From Mayamaea pseudoterrestris (taxonomy: Eukaryota; Bacillariophyta; Bacillariophyceae; Sellaphorales; Sellaphoraceae), in NCBI GenBank assembly GCA_027923505.1, contig BROI01000019.1, positions 372,001-436,000 on the forward strand: DNA of 64,000 nucleotides, in the 5' to 3' direction. The translations under genes were made by a program, and so were the position numbers. Positions 63,001 to 64,000 of this stretch are shown here, piece after piece; within the stretch, counting starts at the first letter, position 1; each line of letters starts with the position of its first letter. Under the pieces are notes generated by a model. It worked only from the letters and a program-made list of their open reading frames with translations. It ran no database searches and had not been told where the DNA came from.

Positions 63001-64000
63001 GTAAGCACACCGATTCGCGTCACTGATCTCGTGGGTCTTCGCAAATCGCAGATAAGTACGTCAGGTCGTCTCCGCACGTCGTGTTGGGACCAAGCCAGTA
63101 CGCCAAGGCGCTGGCGGGTACCGGGGCTTCGACATCCTTGACAAGTAGTTGAACAATTTCAAACCAACGAAAATGCAAATACGCCGAACCGGTGACTTGC
63201 CTAGTGATAAACTCGATGGGAGACTTGTCGTCTACAAGGTGATGCGACAAAGAGGTACATCTCGGGTCTGAAAGAGTAAAGCTGTGAAGCCAGAAGATGC
63301 GAAGTGCCCGTTCGGTCCATAAGTCGTCTTCATGACTTTCCTTTATGTGCCCGATGATGCGCCCGGCTGATTTGATTCATAGTACGTTGGCTGTGACGAC
63401 GGGCTAATCATGAACTCGCGACACATACTACGGGAAAGCACAAACGTTTCGCGACATCCGAGAAGACTTCCAACGGAGCTCCAAACTCGCGGATGAAATC
63501 AGAATCGTTTCGCACGCCACCTTTCGTCCGCATGGGATACACGAAATGATCTGAGCGTATACCATAGGAATAGCTGCACGATGTGCACCTGTACGTCCGC
63601 CCGATATTGACTCGGCCCATGGCTGGCTCGTCAAGAACAGTTGGGCCAGATCATCTAGACGTGTAGACGTTCAGGAATCGGTCTTGATGATTCGTGGGGG
63701 TATCGGGCGCTTCGGCATGTTGAACTGTGTGCTGTGGCGCAAAAGTATCCTTGATCGCTGCGCCGGGTACCATGCAAAGTTTGGCAGCAATGCGTCGATA
63801 TCAGGTTTCTTTGGCAGGATAGACTTGTAGGGCTGATAGACGAGATCCGCATTGGTACTTCTGTACGACGGCACAAACATTCAGCTCCTTCTGGTATAAA
63901 CAGGTTGATTGTCGGTCCGAGATTCGTGATACGCCACGCTGCTCTGACGATTTGGTGTATTTAGCGCACAGTATATAAACGTTCACACCCGTGTGTGGTA
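60018..64000 (-). mobile_element. Ty1/copia-type LTR retroelement fossil, diatom CoDi-like
   Basis: Reading on the minus strand from the window edge, the parts appear in copia order. Integrase-like sequence lies around 63.0-63.9 kb, then a chromodomain-like module followed by the pre-RT linker around 61.9-62.9 kb. Reverse transcriptase lies around 61.2-62.2 kb and RNase H at 60.37-61.2 kb (recognisable by YGDNQAV and ADVLTKYL). The sequence from about 60018 to 60366 is a candidate 3' LTR; no matching 5' LTR can be seen because the element continues past the window. Gag is not seen. The element is broken, with several breaks, roughly half a dozen, and is presumably old. Family placement in the copia group of diatoms (CoDi) is by architecture. 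Confidence 0.8.
60024..60046. repeat. Perfect 7-bp hairpin at the retroelement edge
   Basis: CGTTGAC-9-nt-GTCAACG forms a perfect stem next to the truncated satellite copy. It may mark the end of the element's terminal repeat. Confidence 0.5.

Noticed and set aside
1-64000. tRNA, rRNA or snRNA genes
   Set aside because: I looked for T-loop (GGTTCGAATCC-type) and other RNA signatures by eye and found none with a foldable partner. A covariance-model search would be needed to exclude them.

Overview
The window is nuclear DNA of a photosynthetic stramenopile, most likely a diatom. Genes are dense, on both strands, with none or one to two short GT-AG introns (about 75-115 bp) and no operons. Several proteins begin with a signal peptide followed by an aromatic residue at the predicted cleavage site, the diatom plastid-import signature. 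One gene carries the DUF6824 domain (GRGKG..N.PGN..FR) that is expanded in diatoms, another belongs to a stramenopile-only family, and the right edge holds a diatom-style Ty1/copia fossil with a chromodomain-like module. The species cannot be named from sequence alone.

Region 1 (0.6-54.15 kb) is ordinary gene-rich euchromatin with about 29 confident genes, mostly housekeeping and nuclear. Chromatin and transcription: a double HMG-box protein, a three-repeat MYB, a TALE homeodomain protein, TFIIIB subunit BRF1 and a DUF6824 protein. RNA: exosome RRP42, spliceosomal CCDC130/Saf4, NMD factor UPF2, tRNA adenosine deaminase ADAT1, aspartyl-tRNA synthetase and a TTC14-like TPR protein. Protein folding and traffic: CCT4, VPS4, an FKBP8-like TPR protein and an F-box/RCC1 protein. 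Membrane, plastid and metabolism: a RUS/DUF647 protein, GNAT acetyltransferase, Mpv17/PMP22, an APP1-like phosphatase, an FMN reductase, an SDR, a GH5 exo-beta-1,3-glucanase, a carbamoyltransferase and a KEX1-like serine carboxypeptidase. Most genes lie in convergent or divergent pairs with 20-600 bp between them.

Region 2 (54.17-60.02 kb) starts about 20 bp after the carboxypeptidase stop codon. It is a 5.2-kb satellite of about 31 direct copies of a ~169-bp unit, followed by a decayed junction and three copies in the opposite orientation. Each unit carries three short inverted repeats. The 17-bp central palindrome exists in two versions that differ by paired, symmetry-preserving changes. 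Multi-unit blocks are duplicated inside the array.

Region 3 (60.02 kb to the window end) is a broken Ty1/copia-type retroelement on the minus strand that abuts the inverted satellite copies. The change from gene-rich DNA to satellite plus retroelement looks like the edge of a heterochromatic, centromeric or subtelomeric compartment.

The most noteworthy items are the palindrome-bearing satellite and a carbamoyltransferase with a predicted plastid presequence and a C-terminal PqqD-like domain. Others are a five-cysteine cluster in VPS4 and a plastid presequence lying one base out of frame in front of the RUS gene. No tRNA, rRNA or CRISPR locus was recognised.
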